35,066 nt of DNA. Origin: an uncultured Eggerthellaceae bacterium. Its GTDB lineage: Bacteria > Actinomycetota > Coriobacteriia > Coriobacteriales > Eggerthellaceae. The position numbers and the translations under genes are program-made. How positions within the stretch are numbered: the stretch's first letter is position 1; each line of letters opens with the position of its first letter. The DNA lies in assembly GCA_903789415.1 (NCBI GenBank), contig CAIFEG010000023.1:1-35066 (forward strand), given 5' to 3'. Below, in pieces: positions 1 through 8,071 of the stretch. The notes below the pieces were generated by a model that did not search any database, had not been told where the DNA came from, and saw only the letters and a program-made list of their open reading frames with translations.

Positions 1-52
1 AACGACCTCCGGGTTATGAGCCCGGCGAGCTACCAGACTGCTCCACCCCGCA
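1..52 (-). tRNA. tRNA-fMet (CAT), partial at window edge
   Basis: Read on the minus strand this is the 5' part of an initiator tRNA. The acceptor strand begins TGCGGGG, followed by the D arm and an anticodon stem with the CAT anticodon at positions 18-16 between GGGCT and AACCCG, including the GGG/CCC pairs typical of initiators. The T arm and 3' acceptor lie outside the window, so about 52 of roughly 77 nt are visible. The U at position 1 would be consistent with the unpaired 1:72 position of initiator tRNAs, but position 72 cannot be seen. Confidence 0.9.
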
Positions 53-83
53 ATATTGAGGCGCATTAATTGCGCAACTAAAT

Positions 84-112
84 ATTGTAATGTGGTTCCT
101 GATTTTTGCAAA
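84..112 (-). promoter_or_regulatory. possible promoter of tRNA-fMet
   Basis: On the minus strand TTTGCA (112-107) is followed after 17 bp by TACAAT (89-84), a reasonable sigma-70-type pair about 30 bp upstream of the tRNA 5' end. The expected leader contains a small inverted repeat, GCGCA-TTAAT-TGCGC (61-75). This is pattern matching only. Confidence 0.35.
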
Positions 113-176
113 TATTATGAACGGTTTATAACGCTTGCCATCATTTCTGCATATTTCTTTTATCTTGACTGATTAT

Positions 177-196
177 TGCTATACTCGTTCGAGTAT
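177..196 (+). promoter_or_regulatory. extended -10 promoter overlapping a perfect palindrome (candidate operator) upstream of the Mop gene
   Basis: TGCTATACT (177-185) is an extended -10 element with no convincing -35. It overlaps ATACTCG-TT-CGAGTAT (181-196), a perfect 7-bp inverted repeat with a 2-bp centre. A dyad covering the -10 and start site is a classic repressor position. It does not match the E. coli ModE box that I know, so the cognate regulator is unknown. Confidence 0.5.
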
Positions 197-228
197 GAAT
201 AACGTTCAATCAATGAAAGGACAAGTGC

Positions 229-654
229 ATGCTGAAAATTAGCGCACGTAACCAAATTAAAGGCACCGTCAAAACTGTTAATGAGGGTGCAGTAAACGCA
301 GTTGTAACTATTTGCCGTGGTCATCACAACCCAATCAAGGCTGACATCACCATGGAATCCGTAAAGGATCTTGGCCTTACTGAAGGCAAAGAGTGCTACG
401 CAGTTATCAAAGCAACCAACGTTATGTTCGCTACGGAAAAGATTCCTAACATTTCTGCTCGCAACCAGATTGAGGGCAAAGTTGTTAAGGTGAAGGAAGG
501 CGCCGTAAATGGCCATGTCACCATCGAAGATGAGTATGGTGTACGCGTGACTGGCTCCATCACCAACGAAGCTATCGAGCAGCTCGGTCTTAAAGAGGGC
601 AGCACTGCAGTAGCTGTTATTAAAGCAACCGATGTTATGGTAGCTGTTGACTAA
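229..654 (+). CDS. di-Mop (TOBE) molybdate/molybdopterin-binding protein
   Basis: A 141-residue soluble protein made of two tandem Mop/TOBE domains, roughly residues 1-69 and 73-141. Both halves start with ISARNQI and end with VIKAT-(N/D)-VM, so the gene arose by internal duplication. Mop proteins oligomerise and store or buffer molybdate/tungstate (family knowledge). The first domain differs from the second by a Cys/His-bearing loop (C-R-G-H-H). The start is well supported by GAAAGG at 215-220, 8 bp before the ATG. The gene is monocistronic: it has its own promoter with an operator-like palindrome at 181-196 and a strong terminator at 698-730. No modABC transporter genes are next to it in this window. 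Regulation by metal supply is an inference from the palindrome and family. Confidence 0.88.
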   Translation: MLKISARNQIKGTVKTVNEGAVNAVVTICRGHHNPIKADITMESVKDLGLTEGKECYAVIKATNVMFATEKIPNISARNQIEGKVVKVKEGAVNGHVTIEDEYGVRVTGSITNEAIEQLGLKEGSTAVAVIKATDVMVAVD

Positions 655-697
655 TAACAGTTGGCTCGCGTCTAACTGCGCAAACATATAATTAACG

Positions 698-730
698 AAG
701 AGGAATGAGCTAGCTCATTCCTCTTTTTTT
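698..730 (+). terminator. intrinsic terminator after the Mop gene
   Basis: A perfect 14-bp self-complementary stem (698-711 with 712-725, centred on GAGCTAGCTC) runs directly into a T-tract ending at 730. The loop nucleotides must come from the central bases. It lies 44 bp after the Mop stop codon. Confidence 0.9.
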
Positions 731-915
731 GGATTTTAATGAGATTTCAAATTGGTCTTCAATTCGTTAGCCACCGTTTTCATGCTCGTTTAATGAGAAT
801 TGCCTATTTAAAGAACAACGGAAGCGCAAAATCGCGTAGTATGCGGTCTTACAATTTTCGATAATTATTGTCTGCATTGAAATTCTGCATTATGTGCCAT
901 TAAAGAAGGGCTGCT

Positions 916-1275
916 ATGTCTATTGTTGTCACCATTCTTGCAACGCTTGTCGCGCTCGAATTCTTCTTCATTATGTATCTGGAAACATTTGCTACTACAT
1001 CAAAGAGAACATCCGAAGTGTTTGGGCTCGACATCCAAGAGCTCCAGCGCAAGTCGGTGAATACACTCTTCAAAAATCAGGGAATCTATAACGGATTGCT
1101 TGGTGTCCTTATCTTGATTACTGTTTTCGCATTTCAGAGCACTACAGCGGTCATGTTGTTAATGGGTTACATCATCCTGGTTGCCGCCTATGGCGCCATC
1201 ACGAGTGATAAGAAAATCATTCTCACCCAGGGTGGTCTCGCCATAATTACCTTGATCGTTTGTCTTATTGTATAA
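916..1275 (+). CDS. DUF1304-family small membrane protein
   Basis: A 119-residue, very hydrophobic protein with four predicted membrane segments: about residues 3-25, 54-74, 78-97 and 101-119. The conserved block N-Q-G-I-Y-N-G-L-L and the polar stretch before it are characteristic of DUF1304 proteins, whose function is not established. The length matches the family. AGAAGGG at 904-910 gives a good ribosome-binding site for the ATG at 916; a second ORF starting at 894 in another frame has no such support. The gene stands alone between the Mop terminator and the aldo/keto reductase promoter, on the same strand. No clear terminator follows it. Confidence 0.85.
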   Translation: MSIVVTILATLVALEFFFIMYLETFATTSKRTSEVFGLDIQELQRKSVNTLFKNQGIYNGLLGVLILITVFAFQSTTAVMLLMGYIILVAAYGAITSDKKIILTQGGLAIITLIVCLIV

Positions 1276-1350
1276 GCTTTAATAAAAAGACCGCGGTTCA
1301 GCAAGCACGGTAAAAAGACCAAAAAGTAGGCCCATCATAGCCCGAGCAGT

Positions 1351-1401
1351 ATACCTCTTCCTGTCTCATACCTCTTCCTGTCTCATACCTCTTCCTGTCT
1401 T
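1351..1401 (+). repeat. 3 x 17-bp tandem repeat upstream of the aldo/keto reductase gene
   Basis: Three head-to-tail copies of ATACCTCTTCCTGTCTC occupy 1351-1367, 1368-1384 and 1385-1401. The third copy differs only at its last base. The -35 position of the downstream promoter (about 1390-1395) falls in the last copy. Confidence 0.95.
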
Positions 1402-1412
1402 TCAGAATTAGC

Positions 1413-1418
1413 TATACT
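1413..1418 (+). promoter_or_regulatory. -10 element of the aldo/keto reductase promoter
   Basis: TATACT at 1413-1418 lies 33 bp before the start codon and matches the -10 of the Mop promoter exactly. The expected -35 hexamer (about 1390-1395, TCTTCC) is poor and sits inside the tandem repeat. Confidence 0.4.
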
Positions 1419-1450
1419 CTTTCAATAAATCCGAAAGAAAGGAACGTGAA

Positions 1451-2440
1451 ATGGAGAAACGTCAACTCGGCAAGACAGATCTCTATGTAAACCCGGTAGG
1501 GCTGGGTTGCATGGGGTTTTCTCATGCAAGCGGTGACCCAATGGATCGCGATACCGCAGTCAAGACAATACGAGCAGCCTATGACATCGGCTATGACTTC
1601 TTCGATACGGCGGAAGCCTACACAGGACTCTACCCGGACGGCTCTGTTTCTTATAACGAGGAGCTGGTAGGAGAGGCGCTAAAGGATATCCGCGACAAAG
1701 TTGTAATTGCGACGAAGATGGGTGTAGGCCATAACCCTGATCGCAGCCTCAGGCTTGATTCTTCTCCTGAAACCATACGCAAAAGTGTCGAAGGTTCGTT
1801 AAAAAAGCTCCAGACCGACCATATCGACCTGTATTATCAGCATCGCATCGACCCGAAGGTTGAGCCCGAAACGGTTGCGGAAACGATGGGGGATCTCATA
1901 CGCGAAGGTAAGATTCTGCATTGGGGCATCTCGGAAGCGAACGAGGATTATCTGCGTCGCGCTAATGCGGTTACGCCCGTCACCGCAATCGAAAACAGAT
2001 ATTCGATGATGGCGAGATGGCACGAGAATATGTTCCCCGTTTGTGAGGAGCTCGGTATCACCTATGTGGCGTTTTCGCCGATGGCAAATGGCTTTTTGAC
2101 TGGCAAGTATTCGGATAAGACGACCTTTGAGGGAAAGCAAGATTACCGCGCCGGCATGCCACAGTACACCAAGCAAGGATACGAAGATGCCAAGCCGCTT
2201 CTAGATCTCCTGCACGACCTCGCCGAGGAGCACCATGCAACCGATGCACAGATCAGCCTTGCCTGGATGATCTGCAAAAAGCCTTTTATCATCCCTATCC
2301 CGGGTTCGCGAAAGCTCTCTCGTTTGAAGGAAAACTTTGAGGCCGGGAATATCCAGCTGACCCCAGAGGAAATCGCAGGTATCGACAAGAAACTTGATGG
2401 TATGCACTTTGAGGTCTTTGGAGGGCATGCTGCCAAGTAG
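1451..2440 (+). CDS. aldo/keto reductase
   Basis: A 329-residue NADP-dependent oxidoreductase of the aldo/keto reductase superfamily, a cytoplasmic (alpha/beta)8 barrel reducing carbonyl compounds. The full catalytic tetrad is visible: D52 and Y57 in FFDTAEAY, K89 in IATKMG, and H131 in YYQHRID. The C-terminal cofactor-binding block IPIPGSRK (about 291-298) is also present. The N-terminal M-E-K-R-x-L-G-K-T resembles the YghZ/AKR13-type branch that acts on small aldehydes or oxo-compounds, but the substrate cannot be read from sequence. The start at 1451 has AAAGGA at 1438-1443. The gene is monocistronic, preceded by the 17-bp tandem repeat and followed by a terminator hairpin at 2496-2543. 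No redox partner or pathway neighbour is adjacent. Confidence 0.93.
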   Translation: MEKRQLGKTDLYVNPVGLGCMGFSHASGDPMDRDTAVKTIRAAYDIGYDFFDTAEAYTGLYPDGSVSYNEELVGEALKDIRDKVVIATKMGVGHNPDRSLRLDSSPETIRKSVEGSLKKLQTDHIDLYYQHRIDPKVEPETVAETMGDLIREGKILHWGISEANEDYLRRANAVTPVTAIENRYSMMARWHENMFPVCEELGITYVAFSPMANGFLTGKYSDKTTFEGKQDYRAGMPQYTKQGYEDAKPLLDLLHDLAEEHHATDAQISLAWMICKKPFIIPIPGSRKLSRLKENFEAGNIQLTPEEIAGIDKKLDGMHFEVFGGHAAK

Positions 2441-2479
2441 GTAACCAGGCCACACTGCCAAGTAGCCAAACAGAAAAAG

Positions 2480-2562
2480 AAGCCTGTACGAAGAGGGGAC
2501 CCGCAATCAAAGAGTGTGAATCGATGCGCGGGTCCCTTATTTTGTGCTTCTTCATCAGGCTT
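2480..2562. terminator. bidirectional terminator between convergent genes
   Basis: The core stem GGGACCCGC (2496-2504) pairs with GCGGGTCCC (2528-2536) and is followed by TTATTTTG, which would stop the aldo/keto reductase transcript. An outer arm AAGCCTG (2480-2486) pairs with CAGGCTT (2556-2562); read on the minus strand it is followed by CTTCTTTTTCTG, which suits termination of the convergent symporter transcript. Confidence 0.75.
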
Positions 2563-2589
2563 AACGTGTAAAACCTGGCTTGTCTCGCG

Positions 2590-4005
2590 CTAGCCTAACC
2601 CAATCCAGTTCGCCACAATGGGCACATATCCGCTGATCAACACGATAGCAATAAGAATCGGTAGCACATAGGTCATGTATACACGCGTCCACTTAGGGAA
2701 GTTAATACCTTTGCCTGCATCGGCTTCGGCAAGAAATGCTTTCCATCCCCAACCGCGCTTCGTCACGCAGAACAGCAGCAAGAACAAACTACCCAACGGC
2801 AAAATCGTATTTGAAACCAAGAAGTCCTCAAGGGATTGGATGTTTCCGATGCCCGGCACTTGAAAGCCAGACCAGATGTTGAATCCCAACACACAGGGTA
2901 GACAAAGTACCGCTAAAATCAGGCCATTGATCAGGCATGCCTTGCGACGAGGCGTGCCCCATTCATCCATGGAAAACGCGACGATATTTTCGAACACCGC
3001 AATCACCGTTGAAAGTGCGGCAAAGCTCAAAAACAGGAAGAATAACGCGCCCCAGAATTGTCCGCCGGGCATCTGCGTGAATACCGCCGGAAGTGTGATA
3101 AACACCAAACCAGGACCACTATCTGGAGATACACCAAATGCGGAACATGCGGGGAACACAATAAGTCCCGCCATAATCGCGACGAGCAGATCGAGCAGTG
3201 TCACATTTATGGCTTCACCGGTAAGCTTGCGTTCTTTACCAATGTAGCTTCCGAAAATCATCATGCCGCCCTGGCCAACCGACACCATGAAGAACGCTTG
3301 ACCCATGGCCGCAAGCACGGCGTTTGTAAAGTCGGTGCTGCTCGCGAAAATCTTACTGAAATCAGGCATCAGATAGAAGTTGATGCCTTCAGCAGCACCT
3401 GGAAGCGTGAGTGAGCGAATGCACAACAGGATCATCGCGACAAATAGCGCCGCCATCATGCCTTTGGTGATGCGTTCTACACCTTTTTGCACGCCACCTG
3501 CGGAAACTAAGACCCCAATGAGAACTGTGATAATTGCATACGCAGCGGATTCGACAGGATTCGCTAACAGCGCCTGGTAGATTTCGTTCGCGCCACCCGT
3601 ATCGATGCCATTAAATGCACCTTGCAGACTGAACACCATAAATGCAAGCATCCAACCGGTAATGACCACGTAGAACATGAGCAAGATATAATTTCCTGCT
3701 AAACCAACCCATTTGAAGCGATGCCATTTCCGCCCTTTTGGCTCCAGCACATCGTAGGCACGCGCAATCGATTTTTGACTTGCGCGCCCCACAGCAAATT
3801 CCATGACCAAAATGGGTAAAACAAAAACAATCAAGAAGAACGTAATCAACAGGACGAACGCCGCGCCGCCATATTGACCCACGATGTAGGGGAAGCGCCA
3901 CACATTTCCCAGTCCAATGGCGCATCCTGCGCTGATAAGAATGAAACCAAGTCGCGAGCCGAAATGTTCGCGCTCGCCGGAGCTCGCTTGTTCATTGCTT
4001 GCCAC
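2590..4005 (-). CDS. neurotransmitter:sodium symporter (NSS, LeuT-like) family transporter
   Basis: A 471-residue integral membrane protein with 11-12 predicted transmembrane helices. The N-terminus carries the family hallmark GLGNVWRFPY (33-40), the unwound part of TM1 that binds substrate and Na+. TM6 (around S-V-G-Q-G-G-M) and the long loops also match bacterial NSS proteins, which take up amino acids such as tryptophan, tyrosine or leucine with Na+. The exact substrate is not readable. Translation most likely starts at GTG (4005-4003), 8 bp after AAAGGAG. The gene is on its own, between the men cluster end (4163) and a bidirectional terminator. Amino-acid uptake would suit an asaccharolytic anaerobe (inference). 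The 157-bp upstream gap holds AT-rich sequence with a possible -10 TATAAA near 4050 but no clear -35. Confidence 0.92.
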   Translation of the reverse strand: MASNEQASSGEREHFGSRLGFILISAGCAIGLGNVWRFPYIVGQYGGAAFVLLITFFLIVFVLPILVMEFAVGRASQKSIARAYDVLEPKGRKWHRFKWVGLAGNYILLMFYVVITGWMLAFMVFSLQGAFNGIDTGGANEIYQALLANPVESAAYAIITVLIGVLVSAGGVQKGVERITKGMMAALFVAMILLCIRSLTLPGAAEGINFYLMPDFSKIFASSTDFTNAVLAAMGQAFFMVSVGQGGMMIFGSYIGKERKLTGEAINVTLLDLLVAIMAGLIVFPACSAFGVSPDSGPGLVFITLPAVFTQMPGGQFWGALFFLFLSFAALSTVIAVFENIVAFSMDEWGTPRRKACLINGLILAVLCLPCVLGFNIWSGFQVPGIGNIQSLEDFLVSNTILPLGSLFLLLFCVTKRGWGWKAFLAEADAGKGINFPKWTRVYMTYVLPILIAIVLISGYVPIVANWIGLG

Positions 4006-4162
4006 GGAGCGTTCTCCTTTCTTGAAAATCTGTTTTATGTTCGCCTATTTTATATAGTTATGCTTATCTGTACTTACATTTACCTGCGGTAATTCTCACC
4101 GTGTTTTCGTCAACTGCCGAAATGCAAGTAAACTGATTGTACAAAGCTCATATGCGCTTGCA

Positions 4163-7153
4163 CTACTCATTCGCCAAACAGCAGTGACATACCACAATCT
4201 TTTTGAGTTCTGAGTGATTGAGAGCGCGCCCAATTCCCAAACCGTGGCTTGTTTTTGGGGCGACAGGTAAGATGATTTGTCCGTTTGTATCAAAGGTAAA
4301 CGGAGGATCACAAATATCGTGAGCAAAGTACGTGCTCGAGTCGCTTAAATCTCCTGGTAGATCGATATGGGGAAGGGTGCTAAACGCCGCGTGGACCGAC
4401 TTGGAAATTCCGTAGTCGTACATGCCACCCACCCACATGCCGATGCCGTGTGCGCGTGCCCATACATAGAAATCGAGCGCAGGAGCAATGCCGCCGGATT
4501 TCGCAAGCTTCATCACCACGCCGCGCAAGTGGGGATGGAGTTCCAGCTGGCGACGCAGTTCACGCGCATCATACCAACTTTCATCAAGGAAAATCGTCAT
4601 ATGGGGAAGTTTTTGCTGAAGTGCATCAAGACGGTCGAAAAGAGATGGGCCTTGAGGTTTTCCACCTTGGCATTCTATCTCTTGGGATTCTGCATTGTGA
4701 TTCTCTATTTTGCGATTATGCGAGCTAACTTTCTCTGAGCCGAATTTCACCACGAGTGGCTCTTCAATGTACACAACTCCCAGATCATCAAGTGCTTGCA
4801 TGGCCGGCAAGCATGTTGGATCAGTCTCGTCATAACTTTGGTTTGCATCAACCACAAGGGTGATATTGGGGTATGCCTTACGCACTGCACGTACAATTTC
4901 AACATCATGGCCGGGGCGAATTTTAAGTTTCACGCGTGAATACCCAGACTTTACCGCCGCATCCACATCTTTAAGCGTTGCATCAATATCTTCAATGCCA
5001 ATAACAACGCCGCCGTACGCAACGTAGAAGGTTACGGAATCCGTATCATGTTTTTCGCCATATGGTTTGCTAGATGCGGGATCAGATTCAGCTGCCCTAC
5101 GCGCGTAATCCCCAACACGTCCATGCAGCTCACGCGCGAGAGATACGCCTTTGATCTTGCAGTACAAATCCCACATCGCATTTTCGATGGCAGCACGGGC
5201 GAGCGGCAGACCATCTGCCAGATGCTCCTCTTCAAAGCCGCGGGACACCTCATCGGGATTCACAAAAACATGCTTTAGCACATAGGGGATCAGCGTATCC
5301 TTCAGCGTCTGTTCATCTTCCTTGAGCGTCTCGGGAAGATACCAATCAGTCGAAAACGCGACATCTTCACCGAGCCCCGTGCGACCCTGTGCATCATGAA
5401 CTTGCACAATCAATGATTTTCGCGATCTAACCAGCGTTTTCGCTGTTTGCATGGGATGTTTCATAGGCTGCTCGACACACCACAGATCAACTTTTCGCAC
5501 ATCAAGACGATGCTCCCACATGCGTTTTAACGCATTACGATCCGTCTTCCCAATTCCTTGGCGCGGAAACTGGTTAAGCACAAAGATGTGCTCAGGCATA
5601 TTAAGTTTTGAAAGATGCCCCTGCAGTGCTTCACGAACTTGTGCAGAAGCTAATGACGATTCACTTTGGTTTCGTTGCGCTTCACCGTGGCTTTTTGGCG
5701 CTTCACTATGGCTTCCAGGCACTTCGCTGTGGCTTCCAGGCACTTCGCTGTGGCTTCGTGCCGCTTCAACAAATGCCACGGGGCGACGCCCCCATCTGGC
5801 ATCTTTCACCCCAAACACATACGCATCACGTGCATTGGTGTATTGCAAAATTGCCAGCCGAATTTCTTCGGGGTATACATTTTCGCCGCCAGAGACAAAC
5901 ATATCGCCCGTGCGTTCGGCGATCACGATCCCATCGTTGCTCTCGCGTGCGGTGTCGCCCGTAAGAAATCCACCATCATCGGTAAATTGCGCTTTTGCAT
6001 TCAGATATCCATCAAACACTCCGGGACCTTTTACACAAAGAGCGCCCAATCCCGTTTGCGTATCGGGATGCAAGATCTTCAGCTCGTATCCCGGCGTCGC
6101 TTGCAACGCCAATGACGCAAGATTTCCATCCGCATCCAGCGAAACGCAGCGCGATGCAACCTGGCTGCATGTCTCCGTCATTCCATAGCTTGTATACACG
6201 CGAAGTCCCTGCTCAGCAGCTCGTTTGAGTACAAAGGGATTCGGCGCGGCACCACCTAAAAGCAAGCAATGATACTGCTTCAGTACCCCAGATGTGTCCG
6301 CATCCATCAAGCGCTGAAGTGTTTCGTTAACCACCGAAACGTGGGTTGCGCCATATGCGCGCGCGTCCCGGAGGATTTGCTCAGCGTGAAACCTCGAATA
6401 CAGAATAAACGGATTGTTATTCAAGATTGAACGAAACGCGATCTCGAGTCCGCCTACATGAAACATTGGTAGGGACAGCTGCCATACACCTTTCCCGGGC
6501 TCGTTTAAATATGCATTTGAAGACGCTGCTGCCCCGAGAAGCGATCGCCAGGGGAGTGCCGCCGCTTTCGGCTTGCCGGTGGTGCCTGAAGTAAACATCA
6601 CTACGCCGAGTGCATTGAGATCAAACAGATCAGGATTCCCGATTTCAGCAGTATTTGCGACCTCATTGCGATCGCCGGGCTGCCTGTCTTCCGCCAGCAT
6701 CCGATCTATATCATCTGCGTGCAGAATAGGCATCGACTGGGCGTCTGACCAGGGAAGTTCAGAAAGCCTTCGCTGCTTTTCCTCGGTCGATAAACGCGTG
6801 TTAAGTGCTACGACACTAAATCCCCCGATGGCCGCCGCGCACATCAGATACAACATTTGCGCGCAGGTTCCCATGTCACTTGCGCAGTGACCACCGCGCC
6901 CCACGCCCAAACGAGCAAGCGCCCATGCAAGTTTGCACGAGCGCTTCCACACTTCTTCATTTGTTATGGTTTTGTATGTCTGGTTTAAATTTGCGTTTTC
7001 GGTGTCTCTGTGTTCTGCGTCCCGTTCTGCGTCCGCACAGCTTGCATCCCATGCGCAAACCCCATCAGAATTTTCCCGCGCATGATCACGCAATATTTCA
7101 ACTAAATTGTTCAACAATAACCGCTCAGACCCATCGCACATTGCACAGTTCAA
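4163..7153 (-). CDS. menE-menC: fused o-succinylbenzoate-CoA ligase (MenE) and o-succinylbenzoate synthase (MenC)
   Basis: A 996-residue bifunctional menaquinone enzyme. Residues about 15-550 are an acyl-adenylate ligase: P-loop FTSGTTGKPK (187-196), YGMTET (323-328), TGD (398-400) and catalytic K536 in GIGKTDRN. Residues about 553-980 are an enolase-superfamily synthase: KLK (742-744), D769 and N771 in VVDANQS, E798 in IEEP, D857 in LDES, and K882. MenC makes o-succinylbenzoate and MenE activates it, so consecutive steps are joined in reverse order of reaction. Low-complexity insertions interrupt both halves: a four-copy heptad repeat at 467-494 and a polar segment at about 804-836. The start is uncertain: TTG at 7153 or ATG at 7141, neither with a good ribosome-binding site. 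It is the last gene of the menD-menH-menB run, 75 bp after menB. Confidence 0.93.
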   Translation of the reverse strand: MNCAMCDGSERLLLNNLVEILRDHARENSDGVCAWDASCADAERDAEHRDTENANLNQTYKTITNEEVWKRSCKLAWALARLGVGRGGHCASDMGTCAQMLYLMCAAAIGGFSVVALNTRLSTEEKQRRLSELPWSDAQSMPILHADDIDRMLAEDRQPGDRNEVANTAEIGNPDLFDLNALGVVMFTSGTTGKPKAAALPWRSLLGAAASSNAYLNEPGKGVWQLSLPMFHVGGLEIAFRSILNNNPFILYSRFHAEQILRDARAYGATHVSVVNETLQRLMDADTSGVLKQYHCLLLGGAAPNPFVLKRAAEQGLRVYTSYGMTETCSQVASRCVSLDADGNLASLALQATPGYELKILHPDTQTGLGALCVKGPGVFDGYLNAKAQFTDDGGFLTGDTARESNDGIVIAERTGDMFVSGGENVYPEEIRLAILQYTNARDAYVFGVKDARWGRRPVAFVEAARSHSEVPGSHSEVPGSHSEAPKSHGEAQRNQSESSLASAQVREALQGHLSKLNMPEHIFVLNQFPRQGIGKTDRNALKRMWEHRLDVRKVDLWCVEQPMKHPMQTAKTLVRSRKSLIVQVHDAQGRTGLGEDVAFSTDWYLPETLKEDEQTLKDTLIPYVLKHVFVNPDEVSRGFEEEHLADGLPLARAAIENAMWDLYCKIKGVSLARELHGRVGDYARRAAESDPASSKPYGEKHDTDSVTFYVAYGGVVIGIEDIDATLKDVDAAVKSGYSRVKLKIRPGHDVEIVRAVRKAYPNITLVVDANQSYDETDPTCLPAMQALDDLGVVYIEEPLVVKFGSEKVSSHNRKIENHNAESQEIECQGGKPQGPSLFDRLDALQQKLPHMTIFLDESWYDARELRRQLELHPHLRGVVMKLAKSGGIAPALDFYVWARAHGIGMWVGGMYDYGISKSVHAAFSTLPHIDLPGDLSDSSTYFAHDICDPPFTFDTNGQIILPVAPKTSHGLGIGRALNHSELKKIVVCHCCLANE
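5672..5755 (-). repeat. 4 x 21-bp in-frame tandem repeat inside menE
   Basis: Four consecutive 21-bp units encode SHSEVPG, SHSEVPG, SHSEAPK and SHGEAQR (residues 467-494 of the fusion protein). The first two are nearly identical at the DNA level. The insert sits in the C-terminal lid region of the ligase domain, before QVREAL, where MenE enzymes normally have a short loop. Confidence 0.9.
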
Positions 7154-7228
7154 ATCAAATTTTTAAAACCAGATAGTCATAATTGCCATAATTTCCGGAA
7201 AGAAATTTCCGATCGAGATCGCTCAAGA

Positions 7229-8071
7229 TCATGGGAACTTAGGGAACTGCTTAAAGTCCGGATCGCGCTTTTCTTTAAACGCGTCGCGCCCTTCTTTTGC
7301 CTCATCGGTGGTGTAGAACAGCATCGTGGCATCGCCGCCGAGCTGCTGTAACCCAGCCAAGCCATCGGTTGCCGCATTCATGCTTGCTTTCATAAAGCGA
7401 AGCGCCGTTGGACTCCAACGCATAATTTGATGCGCCCAGTCCACACATTCGGCTTCCAGATCATCGAATGGGACTACTTTGTTCACGAGCCCCATGTCAC
7501 ATGCCTCTTGTGCAGTATATTGACGACACAAATACCAAATTTCGCGGGCCTTTTTCTGACCCACAACTGCCGCCAGATATCCTGCACCATACCCCGCGTC
7601 GAAACTGCCGACCTTAGGCCCGGTCTGGCCGAGCTTTGCCGTGTCAGCCGCAATCGAAAGATCGCAGATCAACTGCAGAATTTGTCCACCACCAATGGCA
7701 TAGCCGTTCACCATTGCAATGATAGGTTTGGGTACGATGCGCATTAGATGTTGCAGATCCAGCACATTGAGGCGGGCAATATTGTCCTCACCAACATAAC
7801 CGCCGTTACCCCGTTTTTTCTGGTCGCCGCCGCTACAGAACGCCTCGTCTTCGTGACGTCCACCATGATTCATGCCGGTCAGGATGATAACACCGATATC
7901 GGAATCATCGCGCGCGATTGAAAACGCATCAAACATTTCTTTTACCGTCAGTGGAGTAAAAGCGTTGCGCACTTGAGGACGATTAATGGTGATCTTTGCG
8001 ATGCCATCCATCGTCTCATAGACGATTTCCTTATATTCCTTCCCGCGCTTCCAGTTAAATTTTTCCGTCAT
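7229..8071 (-). CDS. menB: 1,4-dihydroxy-2-naphthoyl-CoA synthase
   Basis: A 280-residue crotonase-fold enzyme that cyclises o-succinylbenzoyl-CoA to DHNA-CoA in menaquinone synthesis. Diagnostic blocks are present and intact: [10 protein letters not shown] (79-88), the oxyanion-hole region GYAIGGGQ (123-130) and [12 protein letters not shown] (149-160), followed by [16 protein letters not shown]. This is MenB rather than a general enoyl-CoA hydratase. Length is normal. The ATG at 8071-8069 follows GGAGGAAAGG and overlaps the menH stop by 4 nt (ATGA), so the two are translationally coupled. It is followed after 75 bp by the menE-menC fusion, which uses its substrate pathway immediately upstream. 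Expression is presumably from a promoter upstream of menH or menD. Confidence 0.97.
   Translation of the reverse strand: MTEKFNWKRGKEYKEIVYETMDGIAKITINRPQVRNAFTPLTVKEMFDAFSIARDDSDIGVIILTGMNHGGRHEDEAFCSGGDQKKRGNGGYVGEDNIARLNVLDLQHLMRIVPKPIIAMVNGYAIGGGQILQLICDLSIAADTAKLGQTGPKVGSFDAGYGAGYLAAVVGQKKAREIWYLCRQYTAQEACDMGLVNKVVPFDDLEAECVDWAHQIMRWSPTALRFMKASMNAATDGLAGLQQLGGDATMLFYTTDEAKEGRDAFKEKRDPDFKQFPKFP

Noticed and set aside
160-687. Minus-strand 175-codon open frame opposite the Mop gene
   Set aside because: It has no ribosome-binding site and no recognisable domain. The plus-strand frame encodes a clear di-Mop protein with its own promoter and terminator.
1290-1320. ACCG...CGGT hairpin as the terminator of the DUF1304 gene
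   Set aside because: The stem has only about four base pairs with a long loop and no T-tract.
5451-6188. 245-codon plus-strand open frame across the menE region
   Set aside because: It is the antisense shadow of a conserved enzyme, carries the 21-bp repeat in translation, and has no start signals.
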